Of a stretch of DNA of 64,000 nucleotides, positions 53,450-63,125 are shown piece after piece (position 1 is the stretch's first letter; each line of letters opens with the position of its first letter). The notes below the pieces were generated by a model that did not search any database, was not told where the DNA came from, and saw only the letters and a list, made by a program, of their open reading frames with translations. Source of the DNA: Sunxiuqinia rutila (GTDB taxonomy: Bacteria; Bacteroidota; Bacteroidia; Bacteroidales; Prolixibacteraceae). Location of the stretch: contig NZ_JBNGOT010000003.1 of assembly GCF_050589705.1 (NCBI RefSeq), forward strand, positions 310,001-374,000, read 5' to 3'. The position numbers were made by a program, and so were the translations under genes.

Positions 53450-56400
53450 TTAGAATGTTAGGTTTACTCCAAAAGCAAATCCTCTGGTAAATGGATAACG
53501 ATAGCTACTTCCTTGTGGCATTTCCGGATCATAAATTTTGAGGGTCTTGGTTTTCTCCCAAAGGTCTTGTCCGGTGAAATAAACACGCAATTTCTCGATT
53601 CCTGCACGCATAGTGACTTTTTTAGGAATAGTATACCCTAACTGAACATTTTTCAAGCGGATATAAGCTCCATTCTGCACCCAACGATCGCTGACTTTGT
53701 AGTTGTGAAATCCACGCTCATACAAACGAGGGAAATAAGCATCCCGATTATCTGGTGTCCAATAGTCGCGGTGAATGGTATATGGATTTACCCAGCTGTA
53801 AGCAAATGGCATCAGGTCCATATTATTTACATAGAAACTACGTTTTCCAACTCCTTGGAAGAAAGCAGTGAAATCCCACCCCTTGTAAGAAGCATTGGCT
53901 GTAATACCATAGTTGTAACGAGGATTGGTATTTCCCAGGTAAACAAGGTCACCATGGTCTTCAATGGATTGACGCCCTGCATTGATTTTGTCATCGTCAT
54001 TCATGTTAACATATTTGACATCACCAACACCAGTCACACTACTTTGGAAAACATGACCATCAACTTCTTCCTGAGTTTGGAAAAAACCATCTGTTTTGTA
54101 GCCGTAGATTGAATTAATTGGCATTCCCTCAATCAACTTGTTCACGCCTTCATTAATCACATCTCTTCCAAAGTATTCAACCAGTTCGTTTTCGCTGTCG
54201 CCCAAATTAAATGCTACCGAGTAAGAGAAGTCTTTAACCTTTTGTTTCCATGTTGCAGACATTTCCCATCCCCAGGTTTTCAATTCTCCTGCATTGAAAG
54301 CCGGAACACTTACACCAATCACTGATGGATAAGTTACATTAACCAACATGTCTTTGTTAAACTTCACAAAGTAGTCTCCGGTCATGGTCAGTTTATTGTC
54401 AAAGAATCCCAGATCGACACCAATGTTAGAGGTTTCAATCGTTTCCCAGCTCTTTTCAGCTGAAGCCAGACGTCCCTGGTAGATATACTGCGTTTGTGCA
54501 CCATCCAAAATAAGACCTTTGCTACTATTCAACATAGCAATGTAGTCATAGTTGCCCAACACATCACCGTTTCCAAGGCGTCCCCATGAAGCACGAAGTT
54601 TAGCTTCACTCATGAAAGGAACGTTAAACCATGATTCTTGCGACATACGCCATGCCAATGAGAATGATGGGAAAATCTGGTAACGGTTTTCTTTAGCCAG
54701 TTTTGAACTTCCATCGTAGCGAACGTTAGCTTCAAAAAGGTATCGGCTGTCATAGTTGTAAGTCAAACGTCCGAATACAGCCTGGAATGCATTCGATTGC
54801 ATATTGTCGCTCGCTTTATAGCTGCTGATGTCGGCCCAGTCGAAACTGTACAAATTATCATTGACCAATCCGTTGGCCTGAGCATTCCAATACGTATAGT
54901 TGTACTCTTCAAAAGAGTAACCTGCTAACCCATGAAAGTTGTGTTTTCCAAAAGATTTGTCGTAATCAACCAAAAACTGGAAGTCTTTTTTCAACACTTC
55001 TGTATTACTTCTGTAAACTTTATCATCTTTATTATCCCAACCAATAATGGTTGAACCATCAGCTCCGATAATCGGTGCTTTTTTCAAAAAACTAAATGCT
55101 CTGTTATAATCACTGCGAAGGCCACCAAGAACTGTAAATTTAAGTCCTTTTACTAAGTCGGTAACAAACAAACGGCTATTCAACTGATAGCGATCTTCTG
55201 TTACATCTGTTGTTCCCGCAGTAAGCTGAGCAGCAAAACCGGTCATGTCACCAAGCGGCGTATAAAGCGGGTACAATCCACGAATCGTGTAAATTTTATA
55301 CAAGTTTGAGTAGTTTCCTTCCATGTTTCCATAAGAAGGCTGGTCGTAGCTGTTTCGGTAGAAAGAAGCATCGGTTTCCAGACGAACGTATTTGTTAATG
55401 TCTGATCCCAGGTTAATACGCATGGAATAGCGCTGGTTGTCATCATTTCCGTATTTCAATAACCCTTTCTTTTGGAAATAAGTAGTTGATATCCGGTAAG
55501 TCAATTTTTCCTGTCCTCCTGAAACCGCGATATTATGATTCTGTTGTGGCACATTCTCGTTAATCATCAGATCCACATAATTATTATCTCCAAACCACTT
55601 CCAGGCATTCGGGTTGTTTGGGTCTGTTTCGTACCAAATGTTTGGATCATTGATCTTCTCAATATCCTCAGGCTTCCAGTTGGCTGCCAAACCAGCATTC
55701 TCTCTGGACAGGTTTTGCATCAGCGCAATTTCTCCCATTGGAAGCGGTTCCGGCATACGCGCAGGTCTGTTAACCGAGTAAAGACCGCTGTAGTTTACCG
55801 TTACTTTTCCTTTGGCTCCCTTTTTAGTCGTAATCAAAATAACACCACCAGCCGAACGTGATCCGTAAATGGCGGCAGCAGCAGCATCCTTCAACACCGA
55901 TATTGATTCAATATCCTCCGGTTGTACGCGATCCAAACTTCCGGATACACCATCAATCAACACTAATACAGGCTGGTTGTTGATTGAAGTTGCTCCACGA
56001 ATTTGAATTTTGAAATCTTCCTGTCCAGGCAATCCGCTGCCGCGTGTTACCACTGCTCCGGGAACTGCTCCTTGAAGCGCTTCGATGGTTGTACTGGTAG
56101 GACGATTCGACAGTTCTTCTGCTTTTACAGTTGCTACTGATCCTGTCAAGTTTACTTTCTTCTGCACCCCGTATCCAACAGCCACGACTTCCTCCAGGCC
56201 AATACTTTCCTCTTCCATGCGAAGGTTAATGGTATTTTTTCCCTCAACAGCAATTTCTTCGGTTCTCATTCCCACAAAAGAGAAAACCAAAGTGCCGTTG
56301 GCTGGAATATCTCCCAAGGTATAGTTCCCGTCAAAATCGGTAATTGTACCATTGGTGGTTCCTTTCACTAAGACGGTAACGCCAGGTAGAACCAGGCCGG

Positions 56401-56821
56401 CCGAATCAGTAACTTTACCACTTACCGACACTTTTTGTTGCACATTGCTTGGCACCTGCTTGGCAGAAAGCAAAATCATTCGATCTTCAATGCTATAGCT
56501 AATGCCTGATCCGTCAAACAAGGCTTCCAGGGTTCCTTCAATAGTTTGCTCACGAAGTGAAATATCAACTTCCTGACTGATATCGATAAATTCGGAGCTG
56601 TAAGCAAACCGATACTTGCTTTGGCTTTCAATAGCCTGCATCACTTCCCGAACTTGTGCATTCTGAAATTCAAGGTTTAGTCTGGCATTCTGGCTGTATG
56701 AACTGGCAGATACCTGCATGAGCCCAACCAGTAGCAAGAGAAATGTTAGCCGCATAATTCTTCCCGTTTGAGATTTAACAAATGGAGATAGGTTTCCCCA
56801 TATTCCTAATTTTTTTTTCAT
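53450..56821 (-). CDS. SusC/RagA-family TonB-dependent receptor with STN domain (PUL 3)
   Basis: A 1123-residue outer-membrane importer. Signal peptide to about 43 (VGLMQVSASSYSQN), STN domain about 45-115 (FQNAQVREVMQAIESQSKYR), carboxypeptidase-like domain about 132-210, plug from about 215 (GYGVQKKVNLTGSVATV), and barrel to the C-terminal FAFGVNLTF. The STN domain and the sigma/FecR genes upstream fit signalling control. It is probably the uptake system for the oligosaccharides released by the enzyme run at 36-51 kb. Confidence 0.95.
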   Translation of the reverse strand: MKKKLGIWGNLSPFVKSQTGRIMRLTFLLLLVGLMQVSASSYSQNARLNLEFQNAQVREVMQAIESQSKYRFAYSSEFIDISQEVDISLREQTIEGTLEALFDGSGISYSIEDRMILLSAKQVPSNVQQKVSVSGKVTDSAGLVLPGVTVLVKGTTNGTITDFDGNYTLGDIPANGTLVFSFVGMRTEEIAVEGKNTINLRMEEESIGLEEVVAVGYGVQKKVNLTGSVATVKAEELSNRPTSTTIEALQGAVPGAVVTRGSGLPGQEDFKIQIRGATSINNQPVLVLIDGVSGSLDRVQPEDIESISVLKDAAAAAIYGSRSAGGVILITTKKGAKGKVTVNYSGLYSVNRPARMPEPLPMGEIALMQNLSRENAGLAANWKPEDIEKINDPNIWYETDPNNPNAWKWFGDNNYVDLMINENVPQQNHNIAVSGGQEKLTYRISTTYFQKKGLLKYGNDDNQRYSMRINLGSDINKYVRLETDASFYRNSYDQPSYGNMEGNYSNLYKIYTIRGLYPLYTPLGDMTGFAAQLTAGTTDVTEDRYQLNSRLFVTDLVKGLKFTVLGGLRSDYNRAFSFLKKAPIIGADGSTIIGWDNKDDKVYRSNTEVLKKDFQFLVDYDKSFGKHNFHGLAGYSFEEYNYTYWNAQANGLVNDNLYSFDWADISSYKASDNMQSNAFQAVFGRLTYNYDSRYLFEANVRYDGSSKLAKENRYQIFPSFSLAWRMSQESWFNVPFMSEAKLRASWGRLGNGDVLGNYDYIAMLNSSKGLILDGAQTQYIYQGRLASAEKSWETIETSNIGVDLGFFDNKLTMTGDYFVKFNKDMLVNVTYPSVIGVSVPAFNAGELKTWGWEMSATWKQKVKDFSYSVAFNLGDSENELVEYFGRDVINEGVNKLIEGMPINSIYGYKTDGFFQTQEEVDGHVFQSSVTGVGDVKYVNMNDDDKINAGRQSIEDHGDLVYLGNTNPRYNYGITANASYKGWDFTAFFQGVGKRSFYVNNMDLMPFAYSWVNPYTIHRDYWTPDNRDAYFPRLYERGFHNYKVSDRWVQNGAYIRLKNVQLGYTIPKKVTMRAGIEKLRVYFTGQDLWEKTKTLKIYDPEMPQGSSYRYPFTRGFAFGVNLTF

Positions 56822-56828
56822 AGTTTTG
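56821..56828 (+). promoter_or_regulatory. Antisense -7 promoter box TAGTTTTG overlapping the susC start codon (PUL 3)
   Basis: An exact TAnnTTTG match on the plus strand, starting on the complement of the A of the susC ATG. It is the third occurrence at this exact site. The -33 region is weak (TTTC near 56793). Confidence 0.5.
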
Positions 56829-56833
56829 AAATG

Positions 56834-56915
56834 AATTTAAGGTTTAAATAAATTGTCATTTACCGATGACAGGTTTAACCGCAGGAAAGTGTTACCGCAC
56901 TTTCCTGTTTTTTTT
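56834..56915 (+). ncRNA. Predicted cis-antisense RNA to the susC leader (PUL 3), about 82 nt
   Basis: A plus-strand RNA predicted from the box at the susC start to a terminator hairpin: CAGGAAAGTG/CACTTTCCTG, a 10-bp stem with loop TTACCG (56882-56907), then T8. The loop side reads GTGTTACCGCAC, close to GTGTGACAGCAC in PUL 1. The RNA ends 10 bases before the fecR stop and covers nearly the whole susC leader. The start point and expression are inferred. Confidence 0.55.
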
Positions 56916-56925
56916 GTCTCAATTT

Positions 56926-57897
56926 TTAATGATTCATATATTTTAGTTTGATTACTGTTCCTTCTTGTATGGCCTTAACCGGAGATACCCGCTCAATCAG
57001 CCGCAACACTTCAGATAGCGATTCTCCCTCGATGCTAAAGGTGTAAGGAATATCTTTCACGACAGGGTCGACTTCAAACTGTTGATTAAATCTTTTTTGA
57101 AGTTTTAACGCCAGTTGCTCAAGCGGTAGCTCGTAAAAATGCAGAATCCCATCTTTCCACGAAATGTAATTCTCCGGCTCAACCACCTGAGTTTCCAAAG
57201 TCTTATTTTGCTTATTGAACAGAACTAACTCATCGGGTTTTAGGCGGGTGATCAGTTTATTTTTTACTGAACGAATATTCACAGCTCCTTCTTTCAGCAC
57301 CACACTTGACGTTTCAGAATCGGTGTAGTTGGATACCCCAAACTGGGTTCCGGTAACTTCCACTTTTAGCGTCCCCATATCCACAATGAAAGGACGCCTT
57401 TTATCTTTGGCCACTTCAAAATAAGCCTCACCAACAACGGCTACGTCCCGGTTTTGGGTACCATATTGATTGTTGTAACGTAACTGAGTTCCGGAGTTAA
57501 TCCATACTTTAGTGCCATCCGATAAGGTCATGCTGGAAACCTGCCCCAAGTCTGTATGGAACTCGGTATATTGAAGTTCGGTATTGGAATACGTACGATA
57601 CACCCAGGCAGCACCAGACAAACCCAAAAGTAATAAGGCAATGGATGCATAGCGGTAAAACGCTAAATAGCGCTTCGATTTTTGCAAGTCCTGCTTTTCA
57701 TTCGATCGATTGCGCAAACGGGTTTGGCCTAAATTCAGAGAGGTCTTTTGCTGAGTAGCCTGATGTTTTTCCCACCAAGCCTTTTTAATGGAATCATATT
57801 GTGCCTGATTATTGTCTTTCCGAATCCAGCCCAACAAATCTTCCTGTTCCTCTTTCGGAAGCTTACCCTCTAAATAAAGCTGTATTTTCTTTTCCAT
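56926..57897 (-). CDS. FecR-family anti-sigma factor (PUL 3)
   Basis: A 323-residue anti-sigma factor; the ATG before EKKIQLYLEGKLPKEEQ is preferred over nearby upstream ones. The cytoplasmic part precedes a membrane segment at about 82-102 (YASIALLLLGLSGAAWVY). Then the FecR domain (about 110-210, MTLSDGTKVWINSGTQLRYN, GEAYFEVAKDKRRPFIVDMG) and a DUF4974-like end (YELPLEQLALKLQKRFNQQF and FSIEGESLSEVLRLIERVSP). It sits between sigma and susC. Confidence 0.95.
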   Translation of the reverse strand: MEKKIQLYLEGKLPKEEQEDLLGWIRKDNNQAQYDSIKKAWWEKHQATQQKTSLNLGQTRLRNRSNEKQDLQKSKRYLAFYRYASIALLLLGLSGAAWVYRTYSNTELQYTEFHTDLGQVSSMTLSDGTKVWINSGTQLRYNNQYGTQNRDVAVVGEAYFEVAKDKRRPFIVDMGTLKVEVTGTQFGVSNYTDSETSSVVLKEGAVNIRSVKNKLITRLKPDELVLFNKQNKTLETQVVEPENYISWKDGILHFYELPLEQLALKLQKRFNQQFEVDPVVKDIPYTFSIEGESLSEVLRLIERVSPVKAIQEGTVIKLKYMNH

Positions 57898-58028
57898 ATT
57901 CATGCCTTTCATCATCAATACACAGAAAATGAAAATCCCCTACCCCCTGTATCCTGTTTTTTTTGCATTCTTTTTTTGAATTTGAAAAGAAACGGGCTTT
58001 AATGAGCTAATAATAAACCAGAAGGAAA

Positions 58029-58622
58029 CTATTTAAGAAGTAATAAAATAATAAAGGAAAGTTCGGGAAAGCGTTCAACAAGATTCGTACGCAGGTGCTT
58101 TTTGGCTTTCGCCAGGTTCTTTTCAACTGCCTTTACTGAAATGTCAAGCTCATCGGCCACATCTTGCTGTTTACGTCCTTCAATCTTGCATTTAACCAGC
58201 ACCTGTCGCTGTCTTTCCGGCAACTGCTCAATTGCTTCCTTTAACGATTCATACAACTGCTCTTCCAGCGTTACTTCCTCGCCTCCGGTAAAGTCAATCT
58301 GATACAAATGCTGCAAATCGCTCCAGGCATATTCTTCCAGCGAAAAGGAATCCTGATGCAATTTTTGATCACGCAGGTGGTTTAAACACTGATTGCGCAC
58401 AATGGTGAACAGAAGGCTTTCAACCGATTTATCCGCCTTTATTAAGTTGCGCTTCTCCCACAAGCGGACATAAGCATCCTGAACAACATCCTCAACCAAA
58501 CCATGATCGTTCAAAAAGATTTTGCAGTAATTTTTTAATCGTGCTGAAGTTAATGCGTATAACTTGTCATAGCTCGAGGGATTTCCGGTTTTCAGGTCCG
58601 TATTTAGAGATCTATCAATCAT
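58029..58622 (-). CDS. ECF RNA polymerase sigma-70 factor (PUL 3)
   Basis: A 197-residue ECF sigma factor. Region 2: YDKLYALTSARLKNYCKIFL, then LVEDVVQDAYVRLWEKRNLI (about 18-65). Region 4: LPERQRQVLVKCKIEGRKQQ, then ELDISVKAVEKNLAKAKKHL (about 130-185). It opens PUL 3 and with the FecR and SusC STN domain should form a signalling relay. No perfect -7 box was found upstream. Confidence 0.95.
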   Translation of the reverse strand: MIDRSLNTDLKTGNPSSYDKLYALTSARLKNYCKIFLNDHGLVEDVVQDAYVRLWEKRNLIKADKSVESLLFTIVRNQCLNHLRDQKLHQDSFSLEEYAWSDLQHLYQIDFTGGEEVTLEEQLYESLKEAIEQLPERQRQVLVKCKIEGRKQQDVADELDISVKAVEKNLAKAKKHLRTNLVERFPELSFIILLLLK

Positions 58623-58991
58623 TCACAAGCACTATAGGGCGCGCAATTTAGATAAAAAAATCAAATCATTCTTCCCCTCACAACGATTAACTTTTCATGC
58701 TGTAAAAGGAAATCAGACCCTTCTGATTTAAATATTGCATATGACCTTTTATGTGTCAGCTCAATAGTCTGCAATCAAGCCACACCTGCCTGAAAAAAGA
58801 TACATAATTGAGTCTCTAAATTTAAATCGAGACAACTGCTTTTTTTCGCGAAATTGCCATAAGCTTCTTGCGACCAGACCAATCTCAGGTTAGGCTTCAA
58901 CTAAACCCCCACTGGCTGAATTCTTTTTTCAGGGACAAAAAAAGGGCATCTAAAAAAGATGCCCAATTAGTATCGTTATAACAGCCAAGTT
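58623..58991. other. Intergenic region between PUL 3 and the MocA-DUF1080 pair
   Basis: About 370 AT-rich bases. It should contain the PUL 3 sigma promoter, but no clear box is seen. The right end holds the terminator of the MocA-type gene. No gene or repeat is supported. Confidence 0.4.
58944..58964 (-). terminator. Intrinsic terminator after the MocA-type oxidoreductase
   Basis: GGGCATC and GATGCCC form a 7-bp GC-rich stem with a 7-base loop, 27 bases after the stop. A run of seven A on its left reads as T7 on the transcribed strand. Confidence 0.85.
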
Positions 58992-60281
58992 CTAAAACTT
59001 TCTGTATTTGAAGTCTAACAATTGATTGGCTTCGGCTTCAACAAATTTCGCTGATGCAATATCCCAATGCAACGTCTTCTTAGGAAAACGGTTGGCTATA
59101 ACTCCCAACAAAATAGATTCAGTCAATCGTGCGGCATAAGAAAACGGAGCACTGCATTCATCTTTTCCTAAGCAGGCATCAACAAACTGGTGATAGTGGT
59201 CGGCTTTAGGGATGTCCGGGAAGTCGATGGGTTCGTATTTGCCATTGACAATCAATTTCGGGTAATCCCAGTGAGGCAACAGTAAGTTTCCTTTTTCACC
59301 AATAAACATGGCTCCCTGTTCGGGTAGCTTCTCTTTATTGGGTAATTTTAAGTCCCGGTGCTTTTTAGGTGCTCCAGGGCCATCGTACCACACCCACTTT
59401 AAACTCTCGGTGGTGTATTTCGTTCCCGGAAATTCATATTCAACTACGTTGTGCTCGGGATGCCCAAATCCGGTTGGCTTACGACATTTGGTTTTAATGG
59501 TTCTTGGCACATCCAGCTCAAGCGCGGTGTAAGGGGTATCAAAAATATGAACTCCCATATCGCCTAAGGTTCCGCATCCATAATCCAACAACTTGCGCCA
59601 ATTACCCGGATGGTAAATTTTGTCCTTATACGGCCGCTCAGGCGAAGTTCCTAACCATAAGTTCCAATCCAGCGTGGATGGAATTGGATCGCTTCCTGTT
59701 GGAGCAGGTCCGTCGTACCCCCAGTTTTTAGGCGACCAGGCCCGTACGGTATTTACCTTCCCAATAATTCCGGATTTAATTAAAAGAGCTGCTTTTAAAT
59801 ACATGTCACTGGAATGGCATTGAATACCCATTTGAGTGATCAGCTTATTATCTTCGGCATATTTACGCATCGCCCTGGCCTCCGAAACATGGTGTGTCAA
59901 AGGTTTCTGACAATAAACAGGCTTGCCCATTTGCATGGCTAGCATCGATGCCGGCGCGTGCGTGTGGTCCGGTGTTGACACGATAACGGCATCAATAGCA
60001 TCTCTCATCTTGTCAAACAGTACCCGGTAGTCGCTGAATGTTTTCGCATTGGGATGCATTTTTTTGGCAGCAGCCAAGCGAACAGAGTCAACATCGCAAA
60101 GGGCTGTAACTTCAACCTGCGGATGCGAAGCAATGGCTTCCAGGTCTGCATTTCCCATTCCGCCAACTCCAATGTGAGCAGTTCTTAGTTTTCCATTTTT
60201 TGCCAGTGCCCAAACCGATGAAGGCAACATGGTTATTGAGCCAAATACGGCCGCTCCTTTTAGAAAATCTCTTCTTTTCAT
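58992..60281 (-). CDS. Gfo/Idh/MocA-family oxidoreductase with Tat signal
   Basis: A 429-residue NAD(P)-dependent sugar oxidoreductase exported folded: the Tat motif RRDFLKG is at residues 3-9, followed by a hydrophobic stretch. The Rossmann part has TAHIGVGGMGNADLEAIASH, the EKP-like block GKPVYCQKPLTHHVSEARAM, and the C-terminal alpha/beta domain has DYGCGTLGDMGVHIFDTPY. Related exported enzymes oxidise C3 of glycosides. Immediately upstream is a DUF1080 protein, a frequent partner acting on the 3-keto product. The pair has its own terminator and lies between PULs 3 and 4. Confidence 0.9.
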   Translation of the reverse strand: MKRRDFLKGAAVFGSITMLPSSVWALAKNGKLRTAHIGVGGMGNADLEAIASHPQVEVTALCDVDSVRLAAAKKMHPNAKTFSDYRVLFDKMRDAIDAVIVSTPDHTHAPASMLAMQMGKPVYCQKPLTHHVSEARAMRKYAEDNKLITQMGIQCHSSDMYLKAALLIKSGIIGKVNTVRAWSPKNWGYDGPAPTGSDPIPSTLDWNLWLGTSPERPYKDKIYHPGNWRKLLDYGCGTLGDMGVHIFDTPYTALELDVPRTIKTKCRKPTGFGHPEHNVVEYEFPGTKYTTESLKWVWYDGPGAPKKHRDLKLPNKEKLPEQGAMFIGEKGNLLLPHWDYPKLIVNGKYEPIDFPDIPKADHYHQFVDACLGKDECSAPFSYAARLTESILLGVIANRFPKKTLHWDIASAKFVEAEANQLLDFKYRKF

Positions 60282-60291
60282 ATGGTTTGAT

Positions 60292-60993
60292 TTATAGTTT
60301 TCTGATTTTGATGTTTCGGAACTGTGTTAAGCCACCATGATCTTGTAAACCGATATGGCCTTTTTTTGCCATTCCATAAAGTGGTTTATCCTTCCATTTG
60401 CTCTTGCTTTTTAAGGCGTTCCACTCATCAGTCCATAACTCATATTCAACCACTTTCTTGCCATTCAAAAAATGCTGTACCTGGCTTCCTTGTACAATGA
60501 TACGCGTTGTGTTCCACTCATCAATAGGGTTTACTTCAGCCCCCTGGGGTGTATGCATCGCATAGTTGGCTCCGGAGTATTGGCTGTCATCCAATTTGGT
60601 TGGCCAACCTTTATCGTCAAGTAACTGGTATTCCGGCCCTGTTTCATAAATCTTTTTGGTGTCGCCTTCTTGGACACGAATAAACACACCACTGTTACTT
60701 TTGGGAGCAATTTTCCATTCCAAATACAACTCGAAATCTTTAAACTGCTTTTTGGAAATAATGTCGCCACCATGGTCACTTCCCACTCCTGAGTTATTTA
60801 AAATACCATCAATGACTTTCCATCCTTTAACGTCACCTCCTTGAAAAATTTTCCACCCGTCAAGGTTTTTTCCGTTAAAGAGTAATTCCCAGCCTGCCTT
60901 TTTTTCTTCTTTTGTTAATGTGTTTAATCCTTGCGCATTACTCAAGAATGTAACGGTTAGCAGGACTGCTACTAAAAATACTTTTTGCTTCAT
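60292..60993 (-). CDS. DUF1080 protein (3-keto-disaccharide hydrolase/lyase type)
   Basis: A 233-residue secreted protein with a signal peptide (VFLVAVLLTVTFLSNAQG) and one concanavalin-like beta-sandwich. Family marks: GWELLFNGKNLDGWKIFQGG, FKDFELYLEWKIAPKSNSGV and FIRVQEGDTKKIYETGPEYQ, and the end GHIGLQDHGGLTQFRNIKIR. DUF1080 proteins have been linked to cleavage of 3-keto-glycosides. The MocA-type dehydrogenase gene starts 10 bases later, so the two probably act together in the periplasm. The lipobox Cys is absent. Confidence 0.9.
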   Translation of the reverse strand: MKQKVFLVAVLLTVTFLSNAQGLNTLTKEEKKAGWELLFNGKNLDGWKIFQGGDVKGWKVIDGILNNSGVGSDHGGDIISKKQFKDFELYLEWKIAPKSNSGVFIRVQEGDTKKIYETGPEYQLLDDKGWPTKLDDSQYSGANYAMHTPQGAEVNPIDEWNTTRIIVQGSQVQHFLNGKKVVEYELWTDEWNALKSKSKWKDKPLYGMAKKGHIGLQDHGGLTQFRNIKIRKL

Positions 60994-61531
60994 CTAGTTA
61001 ATAATTTAGTTTTATTGATTAGAGGTTTATTGATAAAACCTGTAAAATACTTCACACCTGGCGGTGTTTAACTGCTAAAAGTATTAATCTTTTTTTTGAA
61101 TCTTTAATTTTTGACAAGTTTCAGATCAAATTAAATTAGATCTAAGCAAAATTAAATGATTAAATAAAGGAGTTTGTGCTTCCCTTGAGAGCAACATAAA
61201 GCTGATCAATATGAGAGTATGGCTCATCAAACAAGCTTACTTTTATTAGTATTTAACTAGTCAAAAATTCTTTATTTGGAGCATTTCGTTTTTTACTGGT
61301 GTCACCTAATAAAATTCACCAGCAACGACAAGAAACTTTAATTATGCTCTACTAAAATATAACAGCTTCAACTTCTCCAACAATAATACAAGATTTTAAT
61401 GTTACGCTTACAACTGCCGGCAAAAGATATTTTCTCAGGATTTTGGAATAAAATATTATTAAACAAAAATTCAGCCACAACTGACGATGCAGTTATGGCT
61501 GAATTCATTATAGTCTAATAATTAATATAGT
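60994..61531. other. Intergenic region between PUL 4 and the MocA-DUF1080 pair
   Basis: About 540 AT-rich bases without a supported gene. A minus-strand TAATTTTG (61147-61154) could be a -7 box for the DUF1080 gene but has no -33 partner. The far end holds the susD terminator. Confidence 0.4.
61468..61505 (-). terminator. Intrinsic terminator after PUL 4 susD
   Basis: AATTCAGCCA and TGGCTGAATT with inner AACT/AGTT form a long, nearly perfect stem. A-rich sequence on its left gives a T-rich stretch on the transcribed strand. It starts about 26 bases after the susD stop. Confidence 0.75.
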
Positions 61532-63112
61532 TTACCATTTTGGATTTTGCTCCAGATTTTGATTTAGCTCCCTCTCTTTCTGTGGAATTGGCCACAGGTA
61601 ATCACGGCTAGAATCAAAGACTCTATTATATCCGGTAATCTCAATTGTAACCAATGAACCATTTTCTTCATAGGTCATTCCATAAACAGTTTCGGGCATT
61701 ACTTCATGTGCTATATTCCAGCGTCTGATATCAAAAAGGCGAGTTCCTTCAAAAGCTAACTCAATTGCTCTTTCTTTGCGAACAATTTCTCTCAATACAT
61801 CCTGCGATAAATTTGTTGCAATCTCTGGCATATTAACACTAACCCTACCACGAACCTGATTAATTGCATTATAAACCGAATTATCGATTTCATTTAATTC
61901 AATTTTTGCTTCAGCATAAGTAAGGAGCACCTCCGCATACCTTAACAATATTAGGTTAATTCCCGAATTACCAGGTGTTGAGTTATCACTATCGGCAATA
62001 TACTTCTTAATATTCCAACCTGTAGTCGTTGTATAAAGTGTTCCACCGACCGGATCGGTTGCATTCGGGTCGTTGGGTAGTGTATTATAAATCTTTCCAT
62101 TGGGCAACTCCATGCCAGTAACAAAGATCGATTGTTTTAAACGTGGATCTCTATTCTCATAAGGATTATATGGATCAAAACCACTTTCTGAATCAGTTAT
62201 AGACAACCCATTGTTCATTTCATACATATCTACCAATTTTTTGGTTGGTACATATACACTACCAACACTTCCCGGTACCAAGCTCCAAGGGCCAAGTGTA
62301 TTGTAATAGTTGTTTGAAAGAACATCTTTTGCAAATTGACGATCAAGAATTATCTCATTGCAGTTCTCTCCTTCATACTGAAACAAGTCTTCATAAGAAT
62401 TATAGAGGGAATATACTCCAAGATCCATCACTTGTTTTGCCGCAGCCGCAGCTTCGGCATACCGCCCTGCATAAAGCATTCCTCTGGCTTTTAAACCTAA
62501 TGCAGCTCCTTTACTTACACGCCCTTTGTCATTCCCTGAGTAACTTGCTGGCAGCTCTCCTGCGGCAGTTGTTAATTCTGTAGAAATATAATCCCAGATA
62601 TCCGCTGCAGGATCCCGAGTTAATACTTTTCCTTCGTCAACATTTATACTCGTTGTAATTAATGGAACATCGCCAAAAAGCATTACCAATTTAAGATAAT
62701 GGTAAGCTCGAATGGTTCGCACTTCTCCCTTTAACTGACTAATAAGAGTCGTATTATCCGTCTCAACACGATCAATATTCTCAAAAAAATCATTGGCCCT
62801 TCGTATCGCAGTATAAGCTGCATCCCACTCCGAAAGGAAACGAGAGAAACTTGCATCAGCATTTCCTGCTTCAATAATTGAATTATCCTCAAAAAGGCGA
62901 TTCGTATGAACTAAATCAGTAATTCCATCATAAGAAAATAAACGATTTCCGTCCAGAGTTGGATAAAGAGCATTAGCCCCTAATATGGCATCATCTTCTG
63001 TTTGCCAGAAAATTTCAGTAGAAATACGGTCATCAGGAACCGTATCCAACAAGCTTTCTTGGCAAGAAAATAGAAAGGAAACGATTGATAGTAAACCTAT
63101 TATTTTTTTCAT
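61532..63112 (-). CDS. SusD/RagB-family outer-membrane lipoprotein (PUL 4)
   Basis: A 526-residue SusD-like lipoprotein (signal IIGLLSIVSFLFSC, Cys about 17). Family patterns: DRISTEIFWQTEDDAILGAN, the TPR-like KGEVRTIRAYHYLKLVMLFG, REIVRKERAIELAFEGTRLF and the ending IPQKERELNQNLEQNPKW. It starts 13 bases after susC. No enzyme gene follows it, so the pair's substrate is unclear. Confidence 0.95.
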   Translation of the reverse strand: MKKIIGLLSIVSFLFSCQESLLDTVPDDRISTEIFWQTEDDAILGANALYPTLDGNRLFSYDGITDLVHTNRLFEDNSIIEAGNADASFSRFLSEWDAAYTAIRRANDFFENIDRVETDNTTLISQLKGEVRTIRAYHYLKLVMLFGDVPLITTSINVDEGKVLTRDPAADIWDYISTELTTAAGELPASYSGNDKGRVSKGAALGLKARGMLYAGRYAEAAAAAKQVMDLGVYSLYNSYEDLFQYEGENCNEIILDRQFAKDVLSNNYYNTLGPWSLVPGSVGSVYVPTKKLVDMYEMNNGLSITDSESGFDPYNPYENRDPRLKQSIFVTGMELPNGKIYNTLPNDPNATDPVGGTLYTTTTGWNIKKYIADSDNSTPGNSGINLILLRYAEVLLTYAEAKIELNEIDNSVYNAINQVRGRVSVNMPEIATNLSQDVLREIVRKERAIELAFEGTRLFDIRRWNIAHEVMPETVYGMTYEENGSLVTIEITGYNRVFDSSRDYLWPIPQKERELNQNLEQNPKW

Positions 63113-63125
63113 CGCATTATTTTTT

